From NCBI GenBank assembly GCA_026075535.2, contig AP026544.2, positions 4,154,001 through 4,218,000 on the forward strand: DNA of 64,000 bases, written 5' to 3'. A program made the position numbers and the translations under genes. Below, one piece after another: positions 1-11,582 of the stretch (within the stretch, counting starts at the first letter, position 1; each line of letters opens with the position of its first letter). The notes beneath the pieces were generated by a model. The model did not search any database. It saw only the letters and a program-made list of their open reading frames with translations, and was not told where the DNA came from. This stretch comes from Tricholoma matsutake (lineage: Eukaryota; Basidiomycota; Agaricomycetes; Agaricales; Tricholomataceae).

Positions 1-1119
1 TCGTCTAGATGGTATACCCAAGTTCAATGATCCCTACGCTGAACGTGAATGGATCAAGGTGAGTTTTTCGAAAGGCGCTGTGTGGGACAGCTTGGATATT
101 CCGTTACCGAATCCTAGGAACATATGGCGGCCACATTTCGCTTCTGGGGAAAGTTAGGCTACGGCGACGGTATTGCCGGCCACATCACTGTTCGAGACCC
201 CGTTCTGGAGGGTCATTACTGGTTAGCTATTTCCAATTGACTGTTAGTTTTCGACGTCGTGATTCCGAGTTGCATATTAGGATGAACCCTGTAGCTGTTC
301 ACTTTTCTTCCATCAAGGTAATTCAAAAATTGCTTTCCCCACAGATTCCTCTCATCAAGGGGAATGAATCTAGAAATCGAATCTCGTACTTGTGAACCCC
401 GAAGGACATGTTTCTCCTCACGGCGCACAACTTCCGATCAATGCAGCTGGGTTTTTCATCCGTAAGTGACGTTACACCTGTGGCACATATTTTTGAATGT
501 TTTGCTGATGTGTAATTTCAGACTCTGCCATTCATAAGGCCCGTCCGGATATCCACGCGGCTGCCCACTGCCATTCTGTTCATGGCCAGGCATGGTCCAT
601 ATACGGAAAGCCCGTAGACATTTCCACGCAGGACTCGTGCGCTTTGTATGACAATCTTGCGGTATATGAAAATTTCGGAGGCGTTGTCCTTGCCAAGGAA
701 GAGGGGGAAAATATTGCGCGAGCGCTTGGTCCGAAAAAGAAGACATGCATCCTTCAGAACCATGGACTTCTGACGCGTTGAGTTGTTCTCTTTCTGTGTT
801 CAAATCGTGTGAATTCTGAGGAATGTATAGTCGGCAATACCGTTGATGAAGCTGTTGCCCTCTTTGCCATCCTTGACAGGCAGTGCCATGTTCAACTGCT
901 TACGGAGGCCGCTTCAGCCAATGGACTCAAGAAGACTGTTATCGACAACGCGGATGCTGAATATAGCGCTCAGTTTATCCAGGATCCCCATATCGCCTAC
1001 ATCCAAGTATGTACCTCCTTCCTTTATCCGTTGAAGGTAACTTATGTTTGTTTTTGTGGCAGTTCCAACCGGAATATAAACTTCTGATTGAAGAGACGAA
1101 CGGGGCCTTCTTGAAGTGA
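1..1119 (+). CDS. Class II aldolase/adducin-family protein, copy 1 (5' end outside window)
   Basis: This is the 5'-truncated first copy of a tandem pair. Exons that keep one frame are 1-58, 118-221, 281-317, 374-461, 522-776, 831-1006 and 1063-1119, joined at GT-AG junctions. The product carries the family's metal-binding AHCHSVHG motif and the NHG segment near the end of exon 5. It ends with FLK and TGA at 1117-1119. Family members bind a divalent metal and act as aldolases or epimerases on phosphorylated sugars, or are non-enzymatic adducin-like proteins; the substrate cannot be told from sequence. Exons, introns and 3' flank closely match the complete copy at 2555-3798. No internal stop is seen, so both copies look functional. 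Confidence 0.88.
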
Positions 1120-2554
1120 CCAGAATCTTCTTGAATTTTGATACTTCCACTTGCTGTACAGCAGAAGGTCTTTTCAGCTGCTTGTAATTATAGCGTGCTT
1201 GCTGTGTATCTAAGCCAAATGTTGATCTTCCCGGAAGCTCGGGGGACGAACCCTCAGTCCACCAGATCCAGGGGCCCAATTTCATGGTGAACATGGGTAC
1301 GTAAATAACTTCAGAGGGGGGAGAGGAGATGACCTTCTCCTTACCTCCACCAAGTATGATTCTTTCAAGAGATCAACACACCGGATCCGGGCGCAGGAAT
1401 ATATGCAATCCCATTTTCGAGCGGGGCCTTCGGTGTAGGTTTGTTTGGAATGATCATTTAATTATAAACTACATTACTAACTGATGTGCTCCAAACTTGT
1501 GGCAGCAACACTTGAATAAATCAGGGTCGAGCCGATACTATCTCGGGTTATTTCCATACACCCTACTATCTCTATCCAAGTTTGAGAAGTGGAGGAACTA
1601 AATGACAGACTAATTAGAACAAGGGGGGAACAAGCAGGGAACTGGGAGGTAATGGAGTGGTCTAATTTTTTGGGAAGGCCTTCAGCCAACTAATGGTGTT
1701 CCAAGACGGGTACCACCATGCATCGGGCGCTCAAGAAGGGTCTGGCATTACAAGGCAATGAAAGGAGAGTAAAAAATGTAATTTACATTCTGCAAGCATA
1801 TAGAACTGCGTAGCCCTGTCAGTCTCAAGCAGTACTTAGTGGCAGGACACTACGTCGATGACCCCTAGGCATACACTACTGCTCGGCTCATGATCTATCC
1901 AAGCCTAAGCCTGGTCAAGCCGAGCCCAAGCCCGGGCTTTTGAGCTGAGCCGAGCCCTGTACATCACTAACTACTCGTCACCTCGAACTTCGAAGTTGCC
2001 TGGAAGATATCAAAGCACACGATCCGGCAGGGGTTTGAATGCTCACGTTTTATATTTTTCTGAGTCTGTAGATGGTTAGACCTATTATTTTCACGTTTCT
2101 TGTTGATGTGTTTGAGCAATTGCAACGTGGCGTTTGTGCCGCCCCCGGCACGGCTTGCATAATAATGTCCCGTCCCCGGGCCTCCAACCAGGCGTCCGTA
2201 CACCCTATGTATGATACTATTAATACTGACCTGGAAAAATTTACCAGAACTTTTTGACCAAGTACAGATCTGGTGGTAGCTTTTTATCCCTGGATATAGT
2301 GATGCTTGATCAAAGATCGTCATACAGAATAACATACGCGCTCTGTTGTAGAACATAAAAGATTTTTGCAACGTTGAGGGAATCCAAAATGAAACCCATT
2401 ACACGTGATAGTACACGCGGCCCAGTGATTCCAAGTCCTCTTCAGATAGTTTCCACTTTAGCCCCTTGTAGAATTATTCTTCTGGACCCATGACGGTCAC
2501 CGGTTCCACCTTTATATATCGCAATCGGTTGATTCTTGAGACTTACGACCCACC
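1120..2554. other. Intergenic region between the two aldolase copies
   Basis: No convincing gene is seen. The first ~100 bases resemble the sequence after copy 2 (around 3850-3930), so the duplicated unit includes 3' flank. Around 1890-1960 there is a short GC-rich stretch built from AGCCGAGCCC-like words with an internal CCCGGG palindrome, possibly the remnant of a small repeat. The last ~150 bases should hold the promoter of copy 2. Confidence 0.5.
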
Positions 2555-3798
2555 ATGAGTCCTTCTGGCGACATCCCTAGTATTACCAACGGCAAGCCTG
2601 CTGACACTGACACACAAAACCCTGACCACCCCTTCAATAAACTTTGGCGAGGTAATAAGCAAGGAACTGTTCGTCTAGATGGTATACCCAAGTTCCATGA
2701 TCCGTACGCTGAACGTGAATGGATCAAGGTGAGTTTCTCGAATGGCTCTGTAGGACAGCTTGAATATTGCGTTACCGAATCCTAGGAACATATGGCGGCC
2801 ACATTTCGCTTCTGGGGAAAGTTAGGCTACGGTGATGGTATTGCTGGACACATCACTGTTCGAGACCCTGTTCTAGAGGGTCATTACTGGTTAGCTATTT
2901 CCAATTGACTGTTAGTTTTCGACGTCGTAATTCCGAGTTGCATATTAGGATGAACCCTGTAGCTGTTCACTTTTCTTCCATCAAGGTAATTCAAAAATTG
3001 CTTTCCCCACAGATTCCTCTCATCAAGGGGAATGAATCTAGAAATCGAATCTCGTACTTGTGAACCCCGAAGGACATGTTTCTCCTCACGGCGCACAACT
3101 TCCGATCAATGCAGCTGGGTTTTTCATCCGTAAGTGACGTTGACACCGTTGGCAAACATCTTCAATTCTTTTACTGATGTGTAATTTCAGACTCTGCCAT
3201 TCACAAGGCCCGTCCAGATGTCCATGCGGCTGCCCACTGTCATTCTATTCATGGCAAGGCATGGTCCATATACGGAAAGCCCGTAGACATTTCCACACAG
3301 GACTCATGCGCCTTGTATGACAATCTTGCGGTATATGAAAATTTCGGAGGCGTTGTCCTTGCCAAGGAAGAAGGGGAAAATATTGCGCGAGCGCTTGGCC
3401 CAAAAAAGAAGACATGTATCCTTCAGAACCATGGACTTCTGACGCGTTGAGTTTTTTTCTCTTGTGTTCAGATCGTGCGAAGTCTGAGGATTGAGGATTG
3501 TACAGTCGGCAATACAGTTGATGAAGCTGTTGCACTCTTTGCCGTTCTTGACAGGCAGTGCCATGTTCAACTGCTTACGGAGGCCGCTTCGGCTAATGGA
3601 CTCAAGAAGACTGTTATCGACAAAGCGGATGCTGAATTTACCGCCAAGTTCACGCAGAATCCCCATATTGGCTACCTCGAAGTATGTATTCCACCCTCCT
3701 TCGTCCATGGAAAAGGTAATTTATATCTGTTTTTGTGGCAGTTCCAATCGGAGTATAGGCTTCTGATTGAAGAGACGAACGGGGCCTTCTTGAAGTGA
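2555..3798 (+). CDS. Class II aldolase/adducin-family protein, copy 2 (complete)
   Basis: Seven exons (2555-2728, 2786-2889, 2949-2985, 3042-3129, 3191-3445, 3506-3681, 3742-3798) total 891 nt, giving 296 residues, a usual length for fungal members. The ATG at 2555 follows a CCACC-type context. Features visible are the N-terminal HITVRDP segment, the HFSSIK segment completed across introns 2 and 3, the metal-binding AHCHSIHG motif at about residues 149-156, and the NHGLLT segment near 214-219. Introns are 47-61 bases and sit at the same places as in copy 1. The protein should be a cytosolic metal-dependent aldolase-type enzyme or an adducin-like scaffold. The gene converges on VPS36, with 317 bp between the stop codons. 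Confidence 0.93.
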
Positions 3799-4115
3799 CG
3801 GGGAAACGTGCCAAATTTCAATTCTTTCGATTGGTGTTTAACCAGGATTATTCATCTGCTTGTAATCGTAGTATGTCTGATCTAAATCTACAGCGAATGT
3901 TGATCTTCCCGGAAGCTTCGGTGATGAACCTCAACTCTACTGCATCTATCAGCCTGCTGAAGGACACCATCGCTGTAAGCAGAGGCAAGCGGTCGCGAGG
4001 GCTTTCATTCGCCATACAATGCCAACTTAGTTTGTGAAAGAGAAGTTAGAGAAATACCCCTCACCGTTTAGCTGCAGGAATAAGTCATTACAATAGTTTT
4101 ACTATTCTGCATAAG

Positions 4116-6080
4116 CTATTCTTGCCCGTCCCAAACGTATCTCACAAAGATATTTACCCACCACCTCAGCTCTCCACCGCTGCCGCCGACACCACTCCCG
4201 GTATCATCTCTACAAATATCGCCATCCACCTCCACAGCCGCAATCATCTCTGCCGATAGTCCCACAGTGATGTTTTCCTCCCTTGCGACTTCCATGGTTG
4301 TTTTCGGACCCGTCAAAGCCAGCAACCCTGAGAGCCGCGCAGCGAACGCAGCATGCGTGTATCGAGGTGTATGGAGGACACTCAAACCAGATGTGAATGT
4401 CCGGCACTGAATCGGCGGATCTGTGAAGAGCGGAAGTTGGGGGATCACTTGTAAGAACGTGGAAGGCGGAATCAGAGCTGTGAAGAACATTCATGGATTA
4501 GTATGCCAGAGAGACAAGCTGATAATAGGTCGACTTGCCGACACCCCTTGCACGGTTCCATCCTCCCCATGCCTCGTCGAGAGCTATCATTCCCCGACCT
4601 TTCATTATGCCCCCTTTGGAAGAGGGCGATCCTTGAAGCACCTGCCCCAGCTCACGTGCGAGCTCCTCGATCCATCGCCGCTCGTCTTTCATCATGTCCA
4701 GTGTGACAGGTGTGTTGGACATCTGCAGACCTAGCTGAGAGAGCGACGAGCGAATGAACGTCGCCTCCTCTGGTTCAGTAGATGAAGATGTAAGGACGGT
4801 CGTTTCTCGGGAAGTGGATGAGGAGAGGGGGTCCTGCGCGGGTGACGTAGTCGACGCAGCCGTGAGTTTGTCGTTTAGCTCGGCTGCTAAACGAACCATG
4901 TCTTTCGCCTTCACCATGAGAGCTTCTAGGTCTTGAAGTGCATTCATCATACCAGACTCTCTGCTCTGCGCAGAAGTTTCGACCGTTTGGAGGATTCCAG
5001 CTTAAGAGTGTACAAGTTATTCAGCAGAACACCTTGATTGCAGTGCACTCACTAATTCCAGATTTCTGGTGGTTGGGCCGGTCTGAGTTTTGGCTGGTCT
5101 CTGGGCCAGTTCGGTCCACGTCATGTTTATATCCAATACTATCAGTCTATGATGTAAAACATAAGAGCAATCGTTCTCGCAAATGAGATATAGCGACGTA
5201 CCTCCCAGAGTTTACTCTGAAGACTACGCTTGAGTAGTGTGTAAAACGGCTTATCGCCTCCTTTCCGAAAACTTATCTTAATCATCTTTGTAGCCGCAGA
5301 AGGAGAGTGATCGTTAGAGTCGGGAGACACGGGTCGAGTACCGGGCTCAGACCTCATCTTGAGAGCACTGGTATTCCTTGATAGTGGCAAGTCGGAGGAA
5401 CAGATCTCACATGAGCGCAAAGATGGGTGGTTGAGGAAGGTACACGCAGGGCAAGCGATGGACTCCATGTCGCTACTATCTTGAGTTATGGACGATGGTG
5501 ATGGCGAAGACGATACGATGGACGCGGGCAAAGATGATGACATATGCTGAGGAGGCGACACGGATGGGATTGGTACTGGGAGAGAGGATCGAGGAACTCC
5601 ACATAATTCACATACTCGGGCAGCGGCAGGTCTCAATCCAGGAGGGTTACGATAACCGCAGACTTCGCATTCCCAACTCTCGAATCCTTGCTCTGAAGTT
5701 CCATTTGAATCCTGAAACAAGGTGGCGGGAGTACGAGACAAGTGAAGGGTGATTTTGGGGGATGACTTGAAGAGGCCAGCATAGGATTCAGTTCGTGTTA
5801 TATAAGAGAGATCCATTAAAAATGAATGTGCGAACGCATTCAAAGCATCTATGTAGAATAGTCGGTGTGACGTGATGTAGACAGAACCAGATTGGTGGTT
5901 GGGTGACTTCTGCGGGCTGCGTTATTAGATTCGCGCTGTTCGCGATGAAAATGAGTTGTGAACATACCCATCATATATTCCAACACTATCCTGAGTCGCG
6001 TGTATCTCCTCGTCGTTATAGAGCAACGCTTGGACGGGAATGGTGCCATCTACAGGCCTTGTAAACCGACGAAGCGCCAT
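4116..6080 (-). CDS. VPS36: ESCRT-II subunit Vps36 (GLUE domain, NZF fingers, C-terminal winged helices)
   Basis: Exons on the minus strand are 6080-5968, 5916-5202, 5146-5053, 5000-4545 and 4477-4116, totalling 1740 nt (579 residues) with consistent phases. The N terminus (MALRRFTRPVDG) and the segments ending in SYAGLFKSS form the GLUE domain, which binds phosphoinositide and ubiquitin. Two NZF-type zinc fingers follow: WECEVCG...CELCG near residue 120 and IACPACTF...CEIC near 190. Then come the linker motif FRKGGDKPFY and the EAP30-type winged-helix region with GRGMIALDE, TFLQV and ELRWW near the end. In ESCRT-II, Vps36 pairs with Vps22 and Vps25 and sorts ubiquitinated cargo into multivesicular endosomes. 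The last intron holds a clear TACTAAT branch site. The gene looks intact. Confidence 0.96.
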
Positions 6081-6857
6081 ATTAACAACTTGAAAGTCTA
6101 TTGACAGGAATCTCAGTTGCTAGCAGATCCAAGCTTCTATGATTGCAACTAGAGCTTATTGCAGGCAAACTGCCAAGTACAAGGGATAGCTATTTATAAC
6201 ACTTGTTTTTATTTGAGTTTAAATTATTGTTTACTACGTAGCTAATCATCGCGAGGGATCTTGACCACATAGCTGTTCTCTCACGCTACGCGCTTCCACC
6301 ATCCTCATGGTCTTTCTCAGAGGTCTCTTGCTTTACTGCAATACACCTCTCGAGCTTCCGAGCTCCCTTTCGTCATATGTGCTCAGTGCTAGGCTGATCA
6401 GTAAGCCATCCTCACTATGATGACATCTGTCTCAGTGCTATGCGCTTCATATTCACCCATGGCACGAGAATCGGTGTTGCTTCCTCCACCCATTACTCTC
6501 GTGCTTTGGGTGAGTCTCTTTTTACCTTGTATGTTGCTTCCTTAACCCATTACTCTCATGGTTTGTATGAGTCCAGTTCACGCTCAAATATAATTCGTTC
6601 CTCACATCATCCATTCACAATATCATGACTCAACACATCAGGAAAAAAGGTGATAGCAATGTAGAGCTATGTAGCCTATGTAGTAATTATAGCCCGGTAG
6701 TCTTCCCCCAAAAATATAGTTCACTGTAGCTGCATGCCAATGATTTATAGTACTATCAGACAGTACAATGACTACATTGGGCACTGCAATAGATACATAG
6801 CCAACATATGCTCATAGCTGTATAGAAAGCATAGTGATGCATAGCATTGATATTCAT
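6081..6857. other. VPS36 upstream region and transposon boundary
   Basis: No gene is recognised. The first few hundred bases should contain the VPS36 promoter. At about 6477-6570 a ~40-base segment around CCATTACTCTCRTG occurs twice in direct orientation, which may be the remains of a repeat. The AT-rich stretch from 6630 to 6857 leads into the hAT-like element that starts at 6866. Confidence 0.45.
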
Positions 6858-6960
6858 ACATAGACTAAGGCAAGGCACGGGTACGGGTATGGGTTTCGGA
6901 TTGCCATACCCATGCAACACCGTACCCCTAACCATGGGTTTATGGGTATCCAATCCATCA

Positions 6961-8215
6961 TATTATAGTGAGTTCTGCCTTGTTTGCAGTGATTGTATAC
7001 TTGATTTAAATCTATTTAGTAGTTGTTTCAAGTTACTGAAGAGACCAGAGGGCTGTGCCCTCCCATTTTTCCGATAGGTATCTGTCTCAGGAGGGGAGGA
7101 TGGTGGGTTGTACTCTTTCTTGGTGAGTTCCCATTCGTTTCCAATGATCTTATACTTGATTTCAATCTATTTAGTGGTCATTTCAAGTTCCCAAAGAGAT
7201 GAGAGGGCTGCAACCTTTTGTTTTTTTGCTAGGTGCTCATCTGTCTCAGGAGGGCCTGGGGGGATGGTGGGGTGTACTTAGGGAACTGCATGGGTTTTAC
7301 CCGCGGGTTTCCCACACTTTTATTTCCTAATTTATTCAATGAGTTTTGCATGAAAACTCATGAAAAAATGATTTTCTGAAAGCTGTTCAATGGATGCTTG
7401 TGATACAAGGCACAAAATAATTTATTTTCAACCTTGTCACATGACAGATGTCACCCAAATATTCTTTTATGTGTTAGATCACAAAGAGCCAACAAAAAGC
7501 TTCCAGAAAATATTTTTTTCATGATTTTCCATGCAAAACTCATTGAATAAATTAGGAAATAAAAGCATGGGAAACCTGCGGGTAAAACCCATGCAGTTCC
7601 CTAGGTGTACTCTTTCTTGGTGAGTTCCCATTCGTTTATAATGATCTTATACTTGATATCAATCTATTCAGTGGTTGTTTCAAGTTCCCAAAGAGACGAG
7701 AGGGCTGCACCCTCCCATTTTTCTGCTAGGTGCTCATCTGTCTCAGGAGGGGGGGGATGGTGGGGTATACTTTTTCTTGGTGAGTTCCCATTTGTTTCCA
7801 ATGATCTTATACTTGATTTAAATCTATTTAGTGGTTGTTTCAAGTTCCCAAAGAGATGAGAGGGCTGCACCCTCCCATTTTTCCACTAGGTGCTTATCTG
7901 TATCAGGAGGGGGGATGAGGTGGGGTGTACTCTTTCTCAGTGAGTTCCTCTTCATTTCTAATGATCTTATACTTGATCTTAGTCTATTTAGCAGCTGTTT
8001 TAAGTTCCTGAAGAGATGAGAGGGCTGCACCCTCCTGTTTTTCTGCTAGGTGCTTATTGGTGTCAGGAGGGAGGATGAGGTGTGCTCTTTCTCAGTGAGT
8101 TCCCCTTCATTTCTAGTGATCTTATACTTGATTTTAGTCTATTTAGCAGCTGTTTTAAGTTCCCAAAGAGACGAGAGGGCCGCACTCTCCTGTTTCTGTG
8201 CTAGGTGCCGATCTT
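6961..8215 (+). repeat. Tandem array of ~160-bp units, about six copies
   Basis: The marker word TATACTTGAT recurs near 6995, 7151, 7643, 7803, 7962 and 8122. After removing the 333 bases added by the MITE and its target duplication, the spacing is close to 160 bases throughout. Each unit contains a TTTCAAGTT-type segment, GAGAGGGCTGCRCCCTCC, a CTAGGTGCTCATCTGTC-like stretch and a G-rich run. The inverted GAGGGCTGCRCCCTC could fold as a small hairpin. The array is internal to the hAT-like element, so it probably expanded within it. Confidence 0.85.
7279..7603. mobile_element. MITE with ~97-bp terminal inverted repeats and 8-bp target duplication
   Basis: The element starts TAGGGAACTGCATGGG and ends with its inverse complement. 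Inverted similarity runs about 97 bases inward with few mismatches. GGTGTACT is present on both sides (7271-7278 and 7604-7611) and occurs once in the other units of the surrounding tandem array, so the insertion is clear-cut. The 325-bp length, lack of coding capacity, TAGGG termini and 8-bp duplication place it with hAT-type MITEs. It is younger than the array it interrupts. Confidence 0.92.
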
Positions 8216-8544
8216 CTTGAGTAATATATAATAGATATTTATATGGTTGGAGTAATGTACTCGGAAACCCACGAACATTGTGGGTAACCCCCAAAACCCA
8301 TGGGGGACACTGTACCCTTACCCAACCGGGTACGGTGTTCATGGGTATGGGTACGGGTACAGCAAAATTTACCCAGGGGTTACCCGTGCCATGCCCTAAC
8401 ATAGATGTACTCAGAGACAGTAGCTAACCCTATAGCGACCCCTTACAACAATATTTTGGGCGAGGCAAGCAAAATATGATGACATAACAATTGGTATATT
8501 TTATATACTACTTAGCAGTGGCTACTAATTAATTGGAATCCCTA

Positions 8545-11075
8545 TTAATCTGAGTCCCCCCTCTCCCCATCTGTTTTGGTGTTGTCATCCTCCTTGTACT
8601 CCTTCATAGCTACCTCAAATGCACCATAGGGTATTTTAGGAAGATCCAATCTTGAGACAGGAATTGCTCTGGCATGGAACCTATGTGATACAAGCTTGGT
8701 ATAGTGCGCAATAGTGTAGAATGGCAAGAACATACCTGCCCCGATTATGAATCTTAACCAGGATTTTGTTGAGTAGATCATGCTTCTTGGTATACTTATT
8801 GAAGTTTTCCAGTTCTTTGATCCAACTGAGTATTCCTTCCCACAGAAGTCAATGCTGACATGTGTCCCTGATACCCATTCATCTATGCAATTCTTGATCT
8901 AACAGTATCAGTATTTTATTAGTGGAGATGCACACAACTCAAAAGATGTACAACAGTGAGGACCAGTGCTAATGCTTGCAATGGAAATGGCTCAAAGTAT
9001 TCTGTGAATCGTACACCTTCATCTTGCTTATTACAGAACCACATCACATTCACAATCTTCTGGATGACCTTGGAATGATAGATGCCAGTATGTATGTCTT
9101 CCTCCCAGTCAATAAGCTAACAGCAACATGAGTAGGATACCAAAGCGACTAGTGGATCATACCTTGTAAGTAAAGTGACTGTCTTTTTTCAAATATTGGG
9201 CCATTGAACAATTTGATCTGAGCACTGATTCATGGTTCCCACTGTCAAAGCCAAAGAAAGTCTCAACCAAGGGCCAAGCCTTAGTCTTGAGCTCACCATG
9301 GAGCTGTGCCCCACAGACAGTGATCTGTAGTTGTTTGTATTACCAGTGGCTAGTAGTAAAGAGAGAAGATCCTCACCAGCTTAGCAATATGAGCCACAAG
9401 GTGCAGAGAGCAATTCAGCTGTTCCCCTACCTTGTGCCACACTTTGCGCGCCATCGACAACTCCTGGGAAAGATCAGGAAACCCTTGCAAAGCACTGATC
9501 TTGACACAAAAGAGGGCGCATGCTGCTACAATGTACTCCTTGGTAACATCATCATAGTCATGAGCACATGGGCGTCCACCAGTAGACGTCAATCTTGGGA
9601 CCTGTACATCTTGGAGAGAATTGATAGAAGATGCACAACATTTTTGAGGAGTTGTAACATCAGCTGATAGTTCGCGATCTGTCGAGGCACCACGTGGAGA
9701 GCCATTATCTCTAGGGCATGGCATGGGTACAGGTAACACCATGTGTTTCTGGTCATGGGTATGGGTATGGGATTGCCATACCCGGGCAACACCATACCCT
9801 TTTCCACGGTGTTATGGGTATGTGCAGGTATGCTGGTACCTGGATTTTGGTCAGGTGAGTGATCATCTGTGTTGAGATTTCGACTTTTTAATGACATATC
9901 ACAGGAAAAACCTACAAGTCATGGTGACCTGACTCACGGGTTTACCCCCTGTGATGAGATGCGAACTTCTGTTTCAGCAAATTTCTATCAAATATCATGA
10001 AAAATAACAGTAAAAAATGCAGGGGTACTTTTTGATGACATATCTGCAAGTCAGGGTGACATGACTCATGGGTTTACCCCCCGTGAGAAGATGCAAACAT
10101 CTTTTCCTATCAAATATAATGAAAAATATCAATACCCATGAATAACCATGGGTAACCCATGAAAACCCATGGTAACACCGTACCCCTACCTGTGCAGGTA
10201 CAGTGTTCATGGGTATGGGTAGGGGTATAAGAAAATATACCCAAGGGTTACCCATGCCATGCCCTAATTATCTCTTGGATTGTTGATGGAGGAGTCATGG
10301 TAGTCAGCTGGGGAGTTGCTGGAGCTGTGCATGTAACCATTCTTTGAGCGCTAGTCCAACTGCCGAACTGGGGATTGTCCATGATTCTATCAAGTTTTAC
10401 ATAAATTTAATGTAAAAATCCTGATGTTGGCAACCTACTGGAGATTCCACATCCACGTTACCATAACCTTGATCCCAGTGTTCATTAAGGTCTCTGACTT
10501 CAGATAAGGGCACATGATTATCACGGCGGATGAGGGCATTCTCCTTGATGGTGTTGGTCTTAGCTTGTGCAGTGCGTAGTGTGAACTGTTAAGTAGTGAA
10601 AAAAGGCAATTATGGTAGAGACAATGACTAACATTGTTAGATCTGTCACTAATGGGGTCACCATCATGGTCATCTATTACATCATCATCAACATCGGGTT
10701 CTTTTTGCTGGTGACAAGCTCTTGCAGCTTGCTTGGCTTGCTTAGCTTTGAGGTTGTTGGCAGCTTCCTGTTGTTGTTTACCTGTAGGATTTTGGACTTA
10801 GATATCAATGATGTAGCAGAGTTGTAAAAAATTATTATGCACAGGTTTCATTGATCTTCGCTGTTGGGTGCTGGCTGCAAGTACCTGTGTCTTGGTGGTT
10901 GCGAGTTTGAGTATTGGTGTTCTCATTTCCTGAATAATTATGTGAGGCATAAAAACATGGTGAGCGGGGCAGACTCACAGTGCTGCATAGCAGATTTTTG
11001 AGTATTGATATCAATGTTCTCATTTTCTGGATGAATATGTGAGCCAAAAAAATATGTTGAGCAGGGGAAACTCAT
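8545..11075 (-). pseudogene. DUF6532-domain gene disrupted by a hAT-like element
   Basis: On the minus strand, spliced segments match the agaricomycete DUF6532 family (function unknown, often associated with mobile elements). Visible pieces are CALFCVKISALQGFPDLSQE (about 9530-9460), a KDSHFTYK segment near 9180, KVIQKIVNVMWFCNKQDEG (about 9085-9030), PLQALALVLT (about 8985), CIDEWVSGTH (about 8890), an NFNKYTKKHDLL segment near 8795 and an acidic C terminus ending at 8545. A Gln/Asp-rich N-terminal part spans roughly 10780-10560. A 555-bp element at 9712-10266 interrupts an exon, and the frame continues once it and one target copy are removed. An apparent frameshift near 8850 suggests further decay. 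The N terminus is uncertain; a ~60-base segment is duplicated at 10918-10978 and 11012-11072. Confidence 0.75.
9712..10266. mobile_element. hAT-like non-autonomous element inserted in the DUF6532 gene (555 bp)
   Basis: Both ends read TAGGGCATGGCATGGGTA inward, an 18-bp perfect inverted repeat. ATTATCTC flanks both sides (9704-9711 and 10267-10274), an exact 8-bp target duplication. The interior has many GGGTA/TACCC words and two ~100-base blocks that resemble each other near 9930-10000 and 10030-10110. No ORF is encoded. Termini are shared with the 1.53-kb element at 6866-8398, so both were probably mobilised by the same hAT transposase, which is not in this window. Confidence 0.92.
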
Positions 11076-11484
11076 GGCATGCAGACTTTCCATTAGAAGC
11101 TGTTCCGTTAGAAGCTTTAGTGGCCGGCATTGATCAAGAACCTTGAGAATGGGCCAGATGTGATGCTGAGTTGAGGGAATGTCCGCTTTATAACTAAAAT
11201 ATAGGAAGTGGGAAAAAAAAAATCAACAAAGAACTCAGAATCAACAAACTGCATCGCAGCCAGAATGTGACCATATTTGCAATAAGATTCAGGGGCCATC
11301 AGACAATACAGGACTGCTCCTGACCCATAGTCAATCAGAAAGGAATAGGACAGTTGACTCTGATCTGGGGAGTATTAGTTGACATTGACAAACAGAAAAA
11401 AAATTCACTGTACACAGCGTAGTTCACAGCAAGAATTGATCACTGGGAATCTATTCAACATGCTCCTGCTCCTGCCACTGTGCA

Positions 11485-11582
11485 ATGTTCCATCTACCTA
11501 TCTGCCCATACTGCAAGAAATCAAGGCCAACACAGGAGGCACTCTGACAATACATTAGCCATTTGCTGGTCTGCCTTGCAGG
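11485..11582 (+). pseudogene. Plavaka-type transposase, N-terminal zinc-finger part (5' of gypsy A)
   Basis: From an ATG at 11485 the frame reads MFHLPICPYCKK, then ...HISHLLVC, a C2H2-like finger typical of the N terminus of Plavaka transposases, with one TGA inside. The frame stops at the left boundary of gypsy element A and resumes at 33145 after its 3' target duplication. This explains the small piece of coding sequence stranded here. Confidence 0.65.

Larger units (their letters stand above)
6866..8398. mobile_element. hAT-like non-autonomous DNA transposon (1.53 kb)
   Basis: The ends are inverted: TAAGGCAAGGCACGGGTA at the left, and TAGGGCATGGCACGGGTAAC read inward from the right. Flanking octamers ACATAGAC (6858-6865) and ACATAGAT (8399-8406) form an 8-bp target duplication with one mismatch, as expected for the hAT superfamily. 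Subterminal CATGGGTA/TACCCATG words are frequent at both ends. No transposase is encoded; the interior is a 160-bp tandem repeat array interrupted by a MITE at 7279-7603. The element lies just past the 3' end of the DUF6532 gene and shares its termini with the element at 9712-10266. Confidence 0.8.

Noticed and set aside
1967..2371. 134-codon minus-strand frame between the aldolase copies
   Set aside because: No recognisable domain, overlaps a repeat-like GC-rich patch and has no splice or start context.
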